Assembly (NCBI RefSeq): GCF_000165425.1
Contig: NW_001798962.1
Location: 127,705 to 191,704 of the forward strand
Origin: Paramecium tetraurelia
Lineage: Eukaryota > Ciliophora > Oligohymenophorea > Peniculida > Parameciidae
Direction of reading: 5' to 3'
Length of the DNA stretch: 64,000 nucleotides
The position numbers and the translations under genes were made by a program. Each line of letters opens with the position of its first letter. The stretch's first letter is position 1. Of the stretch, positions 34,690-47,248 are shown piece after piece. A model generated the notes under the pieces. It was not told where the DNA came from. It did not search any database and saw only the letters and a list, made by a program, of their open reading frames with translations.

Positions 34690-37588
34690 ATGAAAAAACA
34701 AATTTCTGATTATTCAATGGATAGGTACAAATAAATGGGATTCTCATTTGATTTAATTAATTTAGCTTGGGAAAATTGTGATTCAGAGTCAGAAATGGTG
34801 AACACGCTCTTAATTTGGTCAGGTTAACTATAATAGAGTTAGAAAACCGGAATTGTATGATTTTTAATACGATTAATAGAAACAAGACGAAGACTCTCTT
34901 ATAGCATTCTATTAGCTTGAATCACAAGAGAATAATTAGTCGACAGAATTTCAAATAATCTTGCCTTAACAGAGAATGAGAGTGGATGGAATACCATGCG
35001 GGTTAAAAAATGTTGGGAATACTTGTTATTTTAATAGTCTGATGTAGATATATTTCTTTAACAGTCAATTCGTTAAGAATATCATGGCTTTCTAACCTCC
35101 AGAAAAAAACGGGGATGGCAACTTTATTAAATCAACATATTTGGTATAAAAGCTATAAAATCTTTTCGCACGAATGATTGGGAGTGACAAAAGGTATGCA
35201 GATCCAGGCGAAGTTTTCATGTTTATATGTGACCATTTAGAAAATCCAATCCCGATTAAGAGTTAAAACGATGTAGGGGAATTTAATCATTATTTCTTAA
35301 GTAGGATTCAAGAAGGTCTAACATAAAAAGAACAACAAAATAATCAAATTAGAGATAGCCAGATTGAATCTTCTTCTTCATCAATATTAAAGTCAAGGTC
35401 CTCTATTATTCAGCATGATGACATTGTCTCATAATTGTTTTTTTGTCAGGTATATACCTAAATTAAGTTTGAACAATAAGGTCTTCCCTAAATCAGGGAA
35501 AAAAATGAGCTTTTCAATTGGATTCCACTTAATATAAAAGATGGAAATTTATATGATAGTTTTGAAAGATTCGTTGTTAATCATTTAGATGATTTCAAAA
35601 ATGATTAGAGTGAATCTGTTAAGGCTGTTCAATACCATTGGATATCCTCTCCACCTTAAACACTATCATTTCAACTTTAAAGAGTTCAATTTCTTAAAGA
35701 AGAAGGTATATTATAAAGGAGAACATATTTTAGGCAAATCAATCAAATTAAATGATGAGTTTACTTTTGATGAAGAAATCTATATAGATCGCATTTTAAA
35801 GTAAAATCAAAAGATATTTCTAAATATATTAGATTAAAAAAAAGAATTAAATTCCTAATTAATGTAGATTAAAATGTAATAATAAATAAATGAATATAAT
35901 GATCAGAAAGTTATATAGAATGTGATAGCAAGTACAATTTAATTTATTGTTATGTAAAACAATGGAAACTAAAATCATGAATTGGATAATGAAAAAATAT
36001 AATAATTCCACGAATAATAAATGTCCTTTAAGTAACAATAACTCTAATAACAAATTAATGAGATTGAAATGCAATTACAGACTATTTAGAATAATTATGA
36101 TGATTTAAAGGAATACAAATATGTACTCTAATCTATTCTTATGCATATTGGTTCAGCAGGTAATTCTATACTCTATTTTTAGATTGCGGGCACTATTACA
36201 CTTATATCAAAGATTTTGGGCTTAATAAATGGTTTAAATTCAATGACATTGTAGTTTAAGAAGTGACTAAAGAGAAGGTATTTTAAGATGCTTTCGGAAA
36301 AAATAAAGGAGAGAATGCATATATATTAATCTATACTAAGGCAAATAATATGGAACAAGAAATGCAGTCCTAGATGAGAAACTACAGAATAAGCTCGTAA
36401 TCTCAATATTTATAGGACATTTATGGAAGTTTCCTTAATAAAAAGTAAAGAGAAGAATTAAACAAAGAGAATTTATAGCTTTAAAAAGAAATAGGCCAGC
36501 ATTAACTTTCATTAATAGAATAATTAATGGAATCTTATTAATAGCGATTTAATTTTATTAATGAGCAATATACATAAATATCTACCTCTTGGTAATAAGT
36601 AAAATTATAGCCTTTGATTATGTTGAACTATCCAATCTATATTAAGAGCAAAATGAATTTAATCAATTAGGGTGATTATGAAAATATATTAAAATGGGTA
36701 GTGATAGAGTAGGCATTTACAGATGTGAATCCAGATAAATAAGGAGTTTAAGGGAATAATACATAAATAACCAATGATGTAATTCTAATGATAATGATAG
36801 TTATAAAACTTAATTTTGAAGAAATTTATTGAACTCAATAACCCATTAGAATTGCTAAGTCAAAAATAAATAAATGAGAAGTAATAATTGCTTTAGGAAT
36901 ACCGTAACTATATTTAAATGGCTTCCTTGGCCTCTATTCTGTTTGATAAGATCTTATCCAAAAATTTTATAAGTGCATTATCAATTCTACATCAATTGTA
37001 ATTAATTGTTAAATAATCGAATTAAATAGGGTATTTTCATGAATTAGTGTTATATTTATAAAGTTTAATTCCAATAATAATAATTAGCAAAATGATTCCT
37101 GTGTAAGAAATAGTAAATTTGCAAGAATTGGAGTTACTCCAAACATATTTCGCAATTTAGAATTTGAAGTATTAAATACCAACCCCAATATCCGAAATAT
37201 AGATTTAAATAATAATGAATGCAATCTATGAAAATCATAAAGAACCATAAATTCAGAAATTTATTGATTAATTTTCCAATTCAAATTTAAATCCAAAATT
37301 AGTAGAATAGATTGATAAGATTAGTGATGTAAACACTTATAAATTTATAAATATAGGATGTAATTACCGAACAAAAATAATTAAGCGCTCATTATGATAT
37401 TTACAATTGGTCTCTTCATTAGAAGTCAGATATTTTATTTGATAAGTTGACCACAAATGGGATTGATTTGAAAGCCAATTTTAAAGTACTAAAACTATTA
37501 AATTTAGAAATATATCAAAATATACAAGAAAGCGGTTGTTAAAAAAAAAACTTTGATGAAAGAAGAAATAGAAGCTTTATTAGCTTGA
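34690..37588 (+). CDS. USP25/28-like ubiquitin C-terminal hydrolase
   Basis: A 916-residue product with six introns (25, 28, 23, 22, 28, 22 nt), which give an exact frame. A UBA-like start (MGFSFDLINLAWENCDSE) is followed by the Cys box GLKNVGNTCYFNSLMQ, then QNDVGEFNHYFLSRIQEG, the USP25/28-type QQDVxEF element, LSFQLQRVQF, and the His box DCGHYYTYIKD with KFNDIVVQEV. A coiled coil interrupts the catalytic domain between the Cys and His boxes, as in USP25/28. The C-terminal ~250 residues are helical. Catalytic Cys and His are intact, so it should cleave ubiquitin from proteins. The first intron (GTGAACACG...GTCAG) was chosen because it alone restores the frame. Confidence 0.92.
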
Positions 37589-37652
37589 TAGATATTTTGA
37601 GCATAAATATAATTACGAAATTCAAAATTTTTCAATTATTTTTAAATATTAA

Positions 37653-37955
37653 ATGTTTTGCCTTTTCTTTTTTGTCCTGTTCATTTCTTAGTTTAGTATC
37701 ATTTTAAAAGATCTTAGGATCTCATCAGAAGTAGAAATGCAAACACGCACATGTGGATGTATTTTGAAGTATTACAGAATATTAAAATTCAGATAATAGT
37801 ACTATATAAATAGAATTTTAAATATATAAATATATTATTTATAAATTTAATTAAAATACTTAATAATTAATTTATTTAATTCTAGAACAAAATTTATATT
37901 AAGTAAATTTTATTGTGCTGTGATGTCATAGGTTTTTAAAATGACATTAAAATGA
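37653..37955 (+). CDS. possible small secreted protein
   Basis: 101 codons, starting MFCLFFFVLFISQFSI, which looks like a signal peptide or membrane anchor, followed by EVEMQTRTCGCILKYY. The second half is AT-driven and may be an intron or non-coding. It lies 64 bases after the deubiquitinase stop and 40 bases before the LRR gene start, which is tight for a separate gene. Weak call. Confidence 0.25.
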
Positions 37956-37995
37956 AATTGGATGAATTCATTAAAAATTAAATTACAGACAACAA

Positions 37996-39577
37996 ATGGG
38001 ATTTTCATCTCTCCTTAACAAGTTATTATGGACTATCGTAGTTGTCCTCATAGCCTACAATCTTCAATTGTATACGAAAAGTAGTTCTTCAGTTCGCTTT
38101 GAAATAAAAGGAGATGGTAATATTTAGATATATATTTAGAAATTACAATGATAAATGATGGCCAATAATTAAAAGACTCTCACATTAAGTCGCTTTCTGA
38201 TGTACTCAATAAAAATCCCCAGACAACTAAATTAAATGCATAATTGTCAATTAATGCATTTACTAATTTTAGAGACTTCTTTAGTAGTTTGGAGAAATTA
38301 AGCAACTTGAATGAATGTAAGAATATGATATTTATTAATTTTAGTAACATTATCTCTTGGAAACAACCCAATTGTTGATGAATTAGAGTAAGCTAAATCA
38401 TTAAGCCAAGCACTAGTTAAACTAACTAAATTGCACTCCTTAAACTTAGGCATAGATTCTATCTTCAATAACTAAAGCAGGGAAATCATCTTATCGGGAT
38501 TGAGCAAAGTTTCTGGATTGACTTAATTACGTGTCTCTCTCATCAACAGTGATTTATCTGGAGATGGATTGAAATCACTTTATCCATTGACAGAATTGAG
38601 AAATTTGAAGTCCTTGGAACTGTTGTTAGTTGGTAGTAAGTTGAAAGAAGAGGAAATGAAACATTTGTAAACTATATTACATAAGCTACCTAAACTAAAC
38701 AAATTGAATCTTAATCTCTATGCAAATAAAATATAAATTGATGGAGCTATCACCTTGAGTGGAGGCTTATTTTAATAAAGACAATTGAAAGAATTCGGAA
38801 TCGATCTATATTTCAATAACATCACAGCAAATGGAACAGAAAGTCTAATGGGAGTAGTTGGTTCAATGGAAAACTTGACCTCATTAAATTTAGGTTTGGA
38901 ATTCAATTACATAACCAATGAGGGAGGTGTGTAAGTCGGAAAAGCATTGTCCTAATTCAAAAACTTGAAAGATTTATCAGTAAATGCTGCCACAAAGAAT
39001 TTTGGTTGGGATGGTTATGAGGCTATTGTTGGTGCAATTGAGAAATTACCACCTCTCGATAATCTAGAGTTGATAATTGGAATCAATAAGTGTGGATTAC
39101 CAGGAGCAGAATTATTAAAAAAAGCATTATTTAAACATGATAAACTAAAGTCCTTGAAAATCAACTTTTTAGAAAACTACGTCGGTGATGCAGGAGCTAC
39201 ATTCATTGCTGAAGGAATTCAATATCAAAAGAATTTATAAGAATTAAAAGTCAACATGAACTTCAACTCATTATCAGATAGAGGTGCCCTTGAATTAGCC
39301 AGAGCTGTCAAAAATGCCAAATCACCAAAGGTATCAATATTATTCATCATTTTAGGTTGTCGACTTTAGAGTAAGCTAAAATTAAATTACTGATAAAGGT
39401 ATCAAAGACATCTTTGTGCTCTTGGAACAAGCTCTTCCTAAGGTAAATCAAATGGAGGTGGAATTGTTAAACACTGCACTTACAAATGCCACAAGAGATG
39501 ATATAGAATTGAAATATGGAAAAGTTGAAAATTTGTAAATTAGATTAAACACAATCCCACCAAGTAATTGGGAATGA
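37996..39577 (+). CDS. membrane-anchored leucine-rich-repeat protein
   Basis: A 501-residue product with introns of 23, 28 and 25 nt. The start MGFSSLLNKLLWTIVVVLIA gives a single N-terminal membrane anchor at residues ~8-26. The remainder is a run of ribonuclease-inhibitor-type LRRs with the pattern L..L.L.L..N.I...G (LTSLNLGLEFNYITNEGG, KSLKINFLENYVGDAGA, KELKVNMNFNSLSDRGA), about 12 repeats. The start was chosen at 37,996 because this frame, not the upstream ATG, continues into the repeats. Probably type II topology with LRRs in the lumen or outside. Ligand unknown. Its stop is 20 bases from the convergent AlkD-like gene. Confidence 0.82.
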
Positions 39578-39597
39578 TTTTGTTATTTATGTATAAA

Positions 39598-40476
39598 TCA
39601 CAGTTTCCTTTTATATTGTCTACTTTATCTTTTTGGTTTCTTAATTTTAAACTCTTCGTCACTTTCTTCTTCTGAATCATTTTTCTTTAATTTCTATTTC
39701 TTTTATTACTAATCTCCTTTTTCTTCTTCGTCATTATCGTCGTCATCTTATTGATTATTATCTTTTGAATTAGTATTTTTTAATAAATTTTTCAAGTAAT
39801 TTTAATCTCTTTGTTTCATTTTCTCATAAGCATACCTTAAACCTTCACTACTGAAATATTTAATGTTTTTTTCAATAAATTCAATTACTCCTTTTAGATC
39901 AACCAGTGACATTTCCCTTAATAACCAACCTGTTCCTAATTAGTTAAATCGTTCTTAATGAACTATGTTCTCTTAACATATCTCAAAAAGCAGATTCATA
40001 TCACATACTTTCTTTCTTGCCAAAGTTACAAAACCTACACAACTAGATCTTCTCATCCATAAATTTTCATGCTTAGCCCAATCCAACATTAATTTTGCGT
40101 TTTCCTTCTCGATTACAAACTACTTTAAAACTCTTCCACAATACGTATCTGCTGTTGCCCATTCTTTTATGTGACCATCAATAAACCATTTTTCTGTTAG
40201 CTTTATTCTTTATAAATTAAATTTCATTTTTTCCGCAATCATCAATGCTATCTTCTTATCTTCCCCATATTCTTATCTCATCAAAAAGTCAGCTATCTCA
40301 TACTTTTAATCATCCTCCAATTATTTTATTTAATCCTTGAATGAATTGAATACTTTAGTAATTTCTGGTTATTATAAACCTCTAAATGGAAGAACATTTT
40401 TCATGTAAGAAGAAATTTCCTTTCCTTTTTTAGGATTTGCAATTTCAATCATCGCTTTTTAAATGGCTTATTTCAT
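39598..40476 (-). CDS. AlkD-like DNA alkylation repair protein
   Basis: 293 codons without introns. The HEAT-repeat fold of the DNA alkylation repair family is visible: ISSYMKNVLPFRGLQQPEI, IADFLMRQEYGEDKKIALMI, the signature WATADTYCGRVLKQFV, DWAKHENLWMRRSSCVGFV, and GWLLREMSLVDLKGVIEFI. AlkD-type enzymes remove bulky or cationic alkylated bases without flipping them; key Trp and Asp (WATAD, WMRR) positions are kept. A charged tail rich in Asp/Glu/Lys (QQDDDNDEEEKGD, KIKKPKR) may be a nuclear localisation element and is unlike bacterial members. Nuclear repair role is inferred. Confidence 0.9.
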
Positions 40477-40861
40477 TTTATTATAAATTTTTAATCGTTT
40501 AATACCTCAAATATATTCTTGCTATTAATTGATCACAATTTCTCAAACAAATTACAAAAATATATATTATTGACGTCTCAAACAGATAAATATTCTAATC
40601 CATTTAAAAAATATATAATTGAATAATATATGAGAAAATACACCTGAAAGATCTATTACAAGAAGGTTTATTGTACCTTATCTATATATAAAATTATAAT
40701 TTGTTTCCACTTCAACAGTATAATCTATATTCTACGATGATTAAGATTAAAAATGCAGTGAATTACATCGGATTCGAAAAGGAAGATATTAATTTAACTA
40801 TATTTTTCTGTATATGTCAAATTTTTTTCCCTTAACAAAACAAACTTTTTATGAAATTAAA
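40477..40861. promoter_or_regulatory. spacer between divergent genes
   Basis: About 385 AT-rich bases that must carry promoters for the AlkD-like and START-domain genes. No gene or repeat recognised. Confidence 0.4.
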
Positions 40862-41842
40862 ATGGGAAATGATTATTGTGTGAGCAGAAGAAATTCTAAA
40901 TCTAAAATCTCGGAGCACAGAATGTTTTAATAAGATATCCAATATCAACTAGAAAGATTAAAGGACATTGACAAGAAATACATTGTTATCTAATATGAGA
41001 ATAAATCAATTGAAGATCTCTTAAGAAACATCGATATCAATATTACAAATTAGGTGAATAGAGAACAAGAAAACTAAAATCTCAATTCATAAGACTCAAT
41101 TGTCATTGATTTTGCTTAATTTACTCAATTCGGAAATGAGATAATATAATAACTACAACAGAAAATCAAGGATTTAACCTTAAAGAAGTAGGATTGGTCC
41201 CTTTTGGTTGATGACAACTCAAGCACTCATTTTTTGAAACTTCAAATGTCATAAACTTAAATGGAAGATGGAAACAAGATAAATACTATTATTAGTTAAT
41301 TTATAGTTCCATGCAATCCTAAAAGATTCATTTATTATATGGGAAACTTTTAAGAACAAAAGTAATTGGATCTTAGAATAGATTAATTTAGATGTATCTC
41401 GAAGAATAAAGAGGATTAAGAATAAATTATCTATTTAAGTTATAAAAGTGTTTCAATAATATCTGCTAGAGATTTTATCTATTTCAAAAAAACTAAATTA
41501 ATTGATGAGACAAATGATATATGGTGTGATGCAAGTAGATCCATAGACAATAATAACTATTGTTCTGTAAATAATAAGATTGTTAGAGGAACTATTTATT
41601 TAAGTGGATATGTAATTTAGCCTCTGAAAAATGTTCTGAACAATGATCCCTATTCCCAAAGGTAAATAGTTTAATAGTAAAATAGATTTGCCTCTATATC
41701 TAAGAAAGCAGAGAATTATTCCTTTGTATAAATGTGTTCATAATGTGACTTCAAATTGAAAGTGCCTTTTTATATTGCAAAAGGATAGGTGAAGCAAGAG
41801 ATGATTAATTATATCAATCTACTTTATAGAAACTTATAGTGA
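40862..41842 (+). CDS. START-domain lipid-binding protein
   Basis: 327 codons, no intron, start MGNDYCVSRRNSKSK (Gly2 myristoylation context and a nearby Cys). The first ~130 residues are a Gln-rich helical region. From residue ~150 the START fold is recognisable: RFIYYMGNFQEQKQLDLRID, IIYLSYKSVSIISARDFIYF, SRSIDNNNYCSVNNKIVRG, LSGYVIQPL and KVPFYIAKGQVKQEMINYI at the C-terminal helix. START domains bind sterols, phospholipids or ceramide in a hydrophobic pocket. The lipid cannot be predicted. Good match in element order; sequence is diverged. Confidence 0.78.
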
Positions 41843-42013
41843 TTTAAATTGCTTCATTTGGAATGTGTTAGCAGATAGTTGCACACCTTTATTATTTTGA
41901 AATAACACTATTTATAATTTATTATTATAGGTTCTTTTTCAATTAATTAAAGTTTAATAACTTCATTGAATTATTTAATAATTGAATTCTTATTGTTGAT
42001 ATTACTTAATGAA

Positions 42014-42277
42014 TCAACAATGTATTTAGCTTTTACATCCACATGTTTATTGATTCTTATATTTCAATGATTTAAGATCTCTTATTTAATTATTGTCTGG
42101 ATTTATATATTTTATATTAGATTAGATATCGTTTCTATATTTGTTATATGAGACATTTATCATAGTCTATTATCCATTTTACAAACTATGTTTTTAATTC
42201 AATTTTTTGTCAACTTGAAAACTTCCTTAATTTCCCTCTGAATTAAAAATAGAGAGTGCATTTCGATTCTGAACCAT
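42014..42277 (-). CDS. small hypothetical protein
   Basis: 88 codons without introns, MVQNRNALSIFNSEGNQGSF to QTCGCKSQIHC. Hydrophilic, rich in Asn, Gln and Lys, with a Cys-rich end (CGCKSQIHC). It lies between the START gene (convergent, 171 bases away) and the zinc transporter (divergent, 142 bases). No family recognised; the amino-acid composition looks like real protein rather than AT noise. Confidence 0.5.
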
Positions 42278-42419
42278 CTGTTATGCATTTGTAGAAGGCA
42301 GAAAATGACTAAGAAATATATGTATGTAAGATGTCTTTTAATTATATTATATTATTCATGAATCAATTAACTGATTCATGAAGGCATATGAATTTAAGAA
42401 ATATAAATAAATTTAAAAT

Positions 42420-44281
42420 ATGAATAAAGAAGAAGCAGAGACATTTAAATAACCTTTAATAAATGAAGTTAGTTAATAGTTTAGCAAACAATCAAAAAAA
42501 TCAAGAGGAAAGTCATAACTATCTGTTTTGACTGAGCATTCAAAAATGGACACTCATTTATATGAAATCCCAGATCTTACATAGATAACGTAGAAAGTGC
42601 TTTGTCGTTTGATTGCAGTTTCTGTTGTTTGTATCATATTTCTGGTGGCTGAAGTAAGAATACTTAATCCTAAGAAAGGTCATAGGAGGTTTATGGGCAT
42701 AATCATTGGCCATCTTATCAGATGCTGCCCATATGTTCTCAGATATGAGTGGCTTCTTCATTTCTATATTTTCCATTTGGCTTGGGCAAAAACCCGCCTC
42801 TCAAAAAATGTCATTTGGATATCATAGAGCTGAGGTCATAGGAGCTTTGGGTAGTATTATATTGATTTGGGGATTAACGATCCTATTGTTCTATGAAGCA
42901 ACTATCAGAGTTTTAGAGGAAGCCATAGTTACTGACCCATTAATAATGTTGATAACAGCAGGATTTGGGTTGTTTTGTAATTTAGTGATGGCTAAGGTAC
43001 TGCATTCTTCGCCTACAGGTGGTCATGATCATGGAAACATAATGCATTAATGTAGTGGACACAATCATGGTCATGATCACGGCCATGAACATAATCATGA
43101 TCATAATCACAATCATGACCATAGTCATAGTCATGAGGAGAGTCACTCTCATAGCAAATAAAAATAGCAAAAGAAAAAGAAAAAGATTAGCATAAAATAA
43201 AAGAGACAACAAGTAAGTGAGAATGGAATTAGTATGTTAGTTGTTGAATAAGATATTGAATCAGAATCAAGTGATAAAAATTTAACAATCAAAGAAGAAA
43301 GTGAAAGTTCTTCCTCATGTCAAAGCAATAAATAATAATAATAAAATATTGGATAAAAATCATAATAATAATAAGCTCGTGAACACAATCATTCAGAAAA
43401 TTGTGGACATGATCATCAAAAAATTGACATTCCTAATGAAATTGAAAATTAAAAATGCAAAAACAAAAAAAATCAGAAAGATTCCAAAAGCTCAGAAGAT
43501 AGTCATAGTAGTTGTAATGGAAAAGAACACAATCATGATCATGAACATGACCATTCAAATTCACAAGATCATTCACATTCCCATGATCATTCACATTCAC
43601 ATGATCAATCACATTCACATGATCACTCAAATTCTCATTCACATGACCATTCAGATGATCATTCTCATGATCATTCACATAATCATAAAAAAAAATCAAA
43701 TAAATTAAAAAGTAAGAATTTAACTGAAATAAATGAACATGATAATCATAATCTCAAAGCAGCTATGATACATGTTATAGGTGATATTCTATAATCCATT
43801 GGAGTTCTGATTGCTGCCATCTTAATATACATTTTTGGTTAAAAAAAGGATGAAAATAATCAAATTGTTTTCACATATTGGTAATATGCTGATCCCTTTT
43901 GCACATATCTTTTTAGCATTCTTGTTCTCTTCACAACTTTTGGAGTTGCTAAAGAATGTTTAAGAGTGTTAATGGAAGGTACTCCATAAAGTAAATTTAA
44001 TTATTAATTCTTTAGATTTAATAATTGAAGAATTCAATGAAAAGTTAAAGGCCATTCATAGAGTGAAGGAAGTACATGATTTACATATATGGTCGCTTTC
44101 AGTTGGTAAACCAGCCATGTCTGCACATATAGTTTGTATTGAAAATCCAGAATATGTTCTAAGAAAAGCTACAAAATTGTGTAGACAATTTGGAATATAT
44201 CATTCTACAATATAGATTGAGCTATATGACAGACAAGGTGCAAACGATTATATTAAATGTGATCACAATTTGCATAAATGA
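42420..44281 (+). CDS. cation diffusion facilitator zinc transporter with His-rich loop
   Basis: A 603-residue product with introns of 25 nt each near 42,656-42,680 and 43,991-44,015. Six membrane spans are expected: two metal-site motifs are visible, LSDAAHMFSD (HxxxD) in span 2 and MIHVIGDILQS (HxxxD) in span 5. The loop between spans 4 and 5 is hugely expanded and His-rich (43,020-43,150 and 43,520-43,690), with repeats such as HDHSHSHDHS. The C-terminal domain holds KEVHDLHIWSLSVGKPAMSAHI. This matches vacuolar ZnT/Zrc1-type transporters that move zinc into compartments in exchange for protons. The loop length and His count are above the usual for the family. Confidence 0.93.
43520..43690 (+). 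repeat. His/Asp/Ser-coding imperfect repeat in transporter loop
   Basis: About 170 bases of imperfect direct repeats of the type CATGATCATTCACATTC, encoding HDHSHSHDHS-like units of the zinc transporter loop. A shorter related block lies at about 43,020-43,150. Repeats of this kind expand and contract by slippage. Confidence 0.8.
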
Positions 44282-44353
44282 AATTTAAAACTGTATATTA
44301 GTTATTGTGAAAGATTTATTATTACATTAATTTTTTGCAATTATATTAATTAA

Positions 44354-44950
44354 TCACAAATTTGTAAATTATAATCCTAATGCAAATAGCCAAACTTACC
44401 CAGAAATTTCGTAATCTTTCTCTTTCTATAATTGTATCAACTCTTCAGCCAACTTTTTGCCCATTGTTAGTTCATAAACCACAATATTTTCATCAAATTC
44501 TAAATGTTATTAAGGGTTCTAAGAAAGATCAGAATCACCATCAATATCCACGAAGCAATTGTAACAATATTCATTTGATTTCCAAGGATCTGTTCTCGTA
44601 ATAACATCTTTATGCTGATGATTGTTTAATGTGGCAATATAACCTGTTTCTTCTTTTAACTCCCTAATTCCATTTTCATAATATTCTCCTTCTTTATCTA
44701 TCAATCCTCCAGGAAATTCTAAACAATATTTACGAATAGGAGGTCTGAAATTGGCAACTATGATAATCGTGCTTGGTTTATTCTTGTACTTCACTATTGG
44801 TATTACTCTAACACCTCCTCTATAACCTGGTGGTTTTTCGGCGTATTCATAAACCTTTTGTCTCTCATTAATTTTAAACAGCAGAAGTTTGAAGTGTAAC
44901 CATTTTCCAGCATAAACTAATTGCTCTGTTGCTTAAGTGTTTTAATTCAT
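44354..44950 (-). CDS. Nudix hydrolase, ADP-sugar pyrophosphatase-like
   Basis: 199 codons without introns, start MNQNTQATEQLVYAGKWLHF. The Nudix box reads as GG(L)x4-EGEYYENGIRELKEETGY, containing the full GX5EX7REUXEEXGU set, near residues 85-107. Upstream EFPGGLID and RGGVRVIPIVKYKNKP, and downstream YNCFVDIDG and a C-terminal VWLFALGL, fit the ADP-ribose/ADP-sugar diphosphatase (NUDT5/ADPP) subgroup. It would hydrolyse ADP-ribose to AMP and ribose-5-phosphate with Mg2+. It is divergent from malate dehydrogenase with 75 bases between starts, so a shared promoter is likely. Confidence 0.9.
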
Positions 44951-45025
44951 TTATATGATTAATTTATTACGTACTATTTGACCAAAATGAAGCAATCATA
45001 TCTAAAATAAAAATAAAAATCAATA

Positions 45026-46160
45026 ATGCAAAAATATCTCCAAAACACCTTTGCTAAATAATTAAATAAAGCTTCATTTGCTTAATTCGGTCATTCTGGA
45101 CATGCAAATAAAAAACCTCCCGTGAGAGTGGCAATTACAGGAGCAGCTGGATAAATTGGTTACTCCTTAATATTTAGAATTGCAAGCGGAGAGATGTTGG
45201 GACCAAATCAACCAGTTATTCTTCATTTGATCGATTTACCATTTGCTATGGCTGCATTGAATGGAGTAGTAATGGAAATTCAAGATTGTGCATTCCCACT
45301 TGTCAAGGGAATAGTAGCAACAGACAATCAAGCAGTTGGATTCAAAAATGTTGATTATGCTCTCCTTGTCGGTGCAAAACCCAGAGGTCCAGGAATGGAA
45401 AGAGGAGACCTCTTAAAAGACAATGGTAAAATATTCACTGAAACTGGAAAGCATATTAATGTAGAATATTTCATATTAACTCCTAGGAACATGCCAGTAG
45501 AGATATAAAAGTGGTTGTTGTTGGTAATCCATGCAATACAAATTGCTTAATTTTAGCAAATCAAATTAAAGATATTCCAAAAGAAAACTTTACAGCTATG
45601 ACAAGATTAGATCATAATAGAGCACAACATCAATTAGCTGACAAATTGGGAGTTCATACTACCGATATCAGAAAAATAGCCATCTTTGGAAATCATTCCC
45701 CCACCATGGTACCCTATATTGATTAAATGACAGCAAAAAGTAATCAAGAATCCTATTTTCATTAGATCATAAAGCCACTGTAGATTAATAATGGGTGTCC
45801 TAAACTTTTATTCCAACTGTTCAATAAAGAGGAGCTGAAATCATCAAGGCTAGAAAACTGTCCAGTGCAGCTTCAGCAGGAAATGCTGCCATGAATCACA
45901 TTACTACTTGGGTTAATGGAACTTCTGAAAGTAATCCATATTGAATAATTTAAGGTGATTTTACATCCATGGCCATTCCTTCTGATGGTAGCTATGGTGT
46001 CCCCAAGGGATTGATTTTCTCATTTCCTGTTTCTGTCAAAAATGGAAAATACTCCATTGTTTAGGGATTGCCAATTTCACCCTTCTACTAAGGCCTTCTT
46101 GATAAAACCATAAAGGAATTAGTTGATGAGAGAAATGCAGTCGATCATTTGCTTAAATGA
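45026..46160 (+). CDS. malate dehydrogenase, cytosolic-type sequence
   Basis: A 352-residue product with introns of 26, 26 and 24 nt. The NAD fold reads [16 protein letters not shown]; the active-site loop is [14 protein letters not shown]; the substrate Arg lies in [13 protein letters not shown]; the catalytic His in [12 protein letters not shown]; and [14 protein letters not shown] and [12 protein letters not shown] complete the C-terminal domain. The class is the GAAGQI cytosolic/chloroplast MDH. Its ~30-residue N-terminal extension ([21 protein letters not shown]) is basic and amphipathic, so targeting to mitochondria is possible though the enzyme class is usually cytosolic. It interconverts malate and oxaloacetate with NAD. 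Confidence 0.94.
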
Positions 46161-46356
46161 TATTCCATATTTAATCAATCCATATTAAAATATTAATAAA
46201 TTAAATTATTAAGATCAGTGAATTTTTTGTCCATTCATTTTTTTGTATTGGTTTTTGTTTTAAAACAATATCCATACAGATGTTTATTAAGAAATCAACT
46301 ACAACTAGTTATAGAATATCTATATTTAGAATAAGAATATATATCAATGTGGGCTT

Positions 46357-47003
46357 TCAGGAACATAATGTTTTTTTCATCATGTGCTAGGAAGTTTTCA
46401 GTGAGGTTAACAGTTTCTTGTTTCTAAAGAACCTATTGAATTTTTAGAAATGCTGGTCATCCTCTATGTTATAAGGTTAGGAGTAATCATTTTGATCTTC
46501 GAATACAATTTACTTCGTTGGGAAATATTTTTTGAAGAGTTTTTTACTTGACGATGCATAACTTATGGCTGTTTTTATAACATCCTCATTTTCAATGTGT
46601 TGTCTATAGCCTGGAAATCCACTTAAATAGAGACATAATAATACCCATATCTAGCTTTGTAAAGTTACAAAAACTGGCCAAGAGAAGATTGCTTGTCATC
46701 GAGTACTATTTTCTTGACTCTGAGATCTTAATTGTCATCCCATATCTCAAATTCCTCATCTGCACTCACTTAACTATCACTCACAGATACTATGGACTGT
46801 CTGCAACTGATGCTATTCTACTAAGACAATAGTTTTATGGGTTGGATTTTAATGAAACTTTTAGTAAAGTGTTCTTATGGTTTATTGGTTCTATTAGTTA
46901 GAGATTAACACGTTAGACTCATTTAGAGTGATTTTTGAATGGATTATTATTTTTAGAAGAAGTCCTTCTTGGATTTGATACGGAAAGTCTATGAGGTTTT
47001 CAT
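46357..47003 (-). CDS. hypothetical protein, unknown function
   Basis: A 207-residue product with one 23-nt intron (GTATTATTATG...TTAAG) that joins YG to GFPGYRQHIEN. Start MKTSQTFRIKSKKDFF is basic; the middle is acidic (SVSDSQVSADEEFEIWDDN); the C-terminal half (VIKTAISYASSSKKLFKKYF, KFNRFFRNKKLLTS) is Lys/Phe-rich and helical. No membrane span, signal peptide or known motif. The coding length is divisible by three after splicing. It converges on the malate dehydrogenase gene (196 bases between stops). Real gene likely, family not recognised. Confidence 0.65.
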
Positions 47004-47248
47004 TAATATATATAAATTAAAATTGCAAATCTCAATTGCTTATAATTAGGTCTCTAATAAATTATCGTTATGGCATAATTAATTCCATTGTTGGTAGACA
47101 AAAATATAAGATTTTAATTCAGAATATTAATATTCCGAAATGGCCTTCTATTATAATAATGATAATGTTCTCCTTTCACATATTTGAGTTGTTGAACCTA
47201 ATAATAGTAAGGTTAAATTTTTATTATATTAATTAATTATTTATATAT

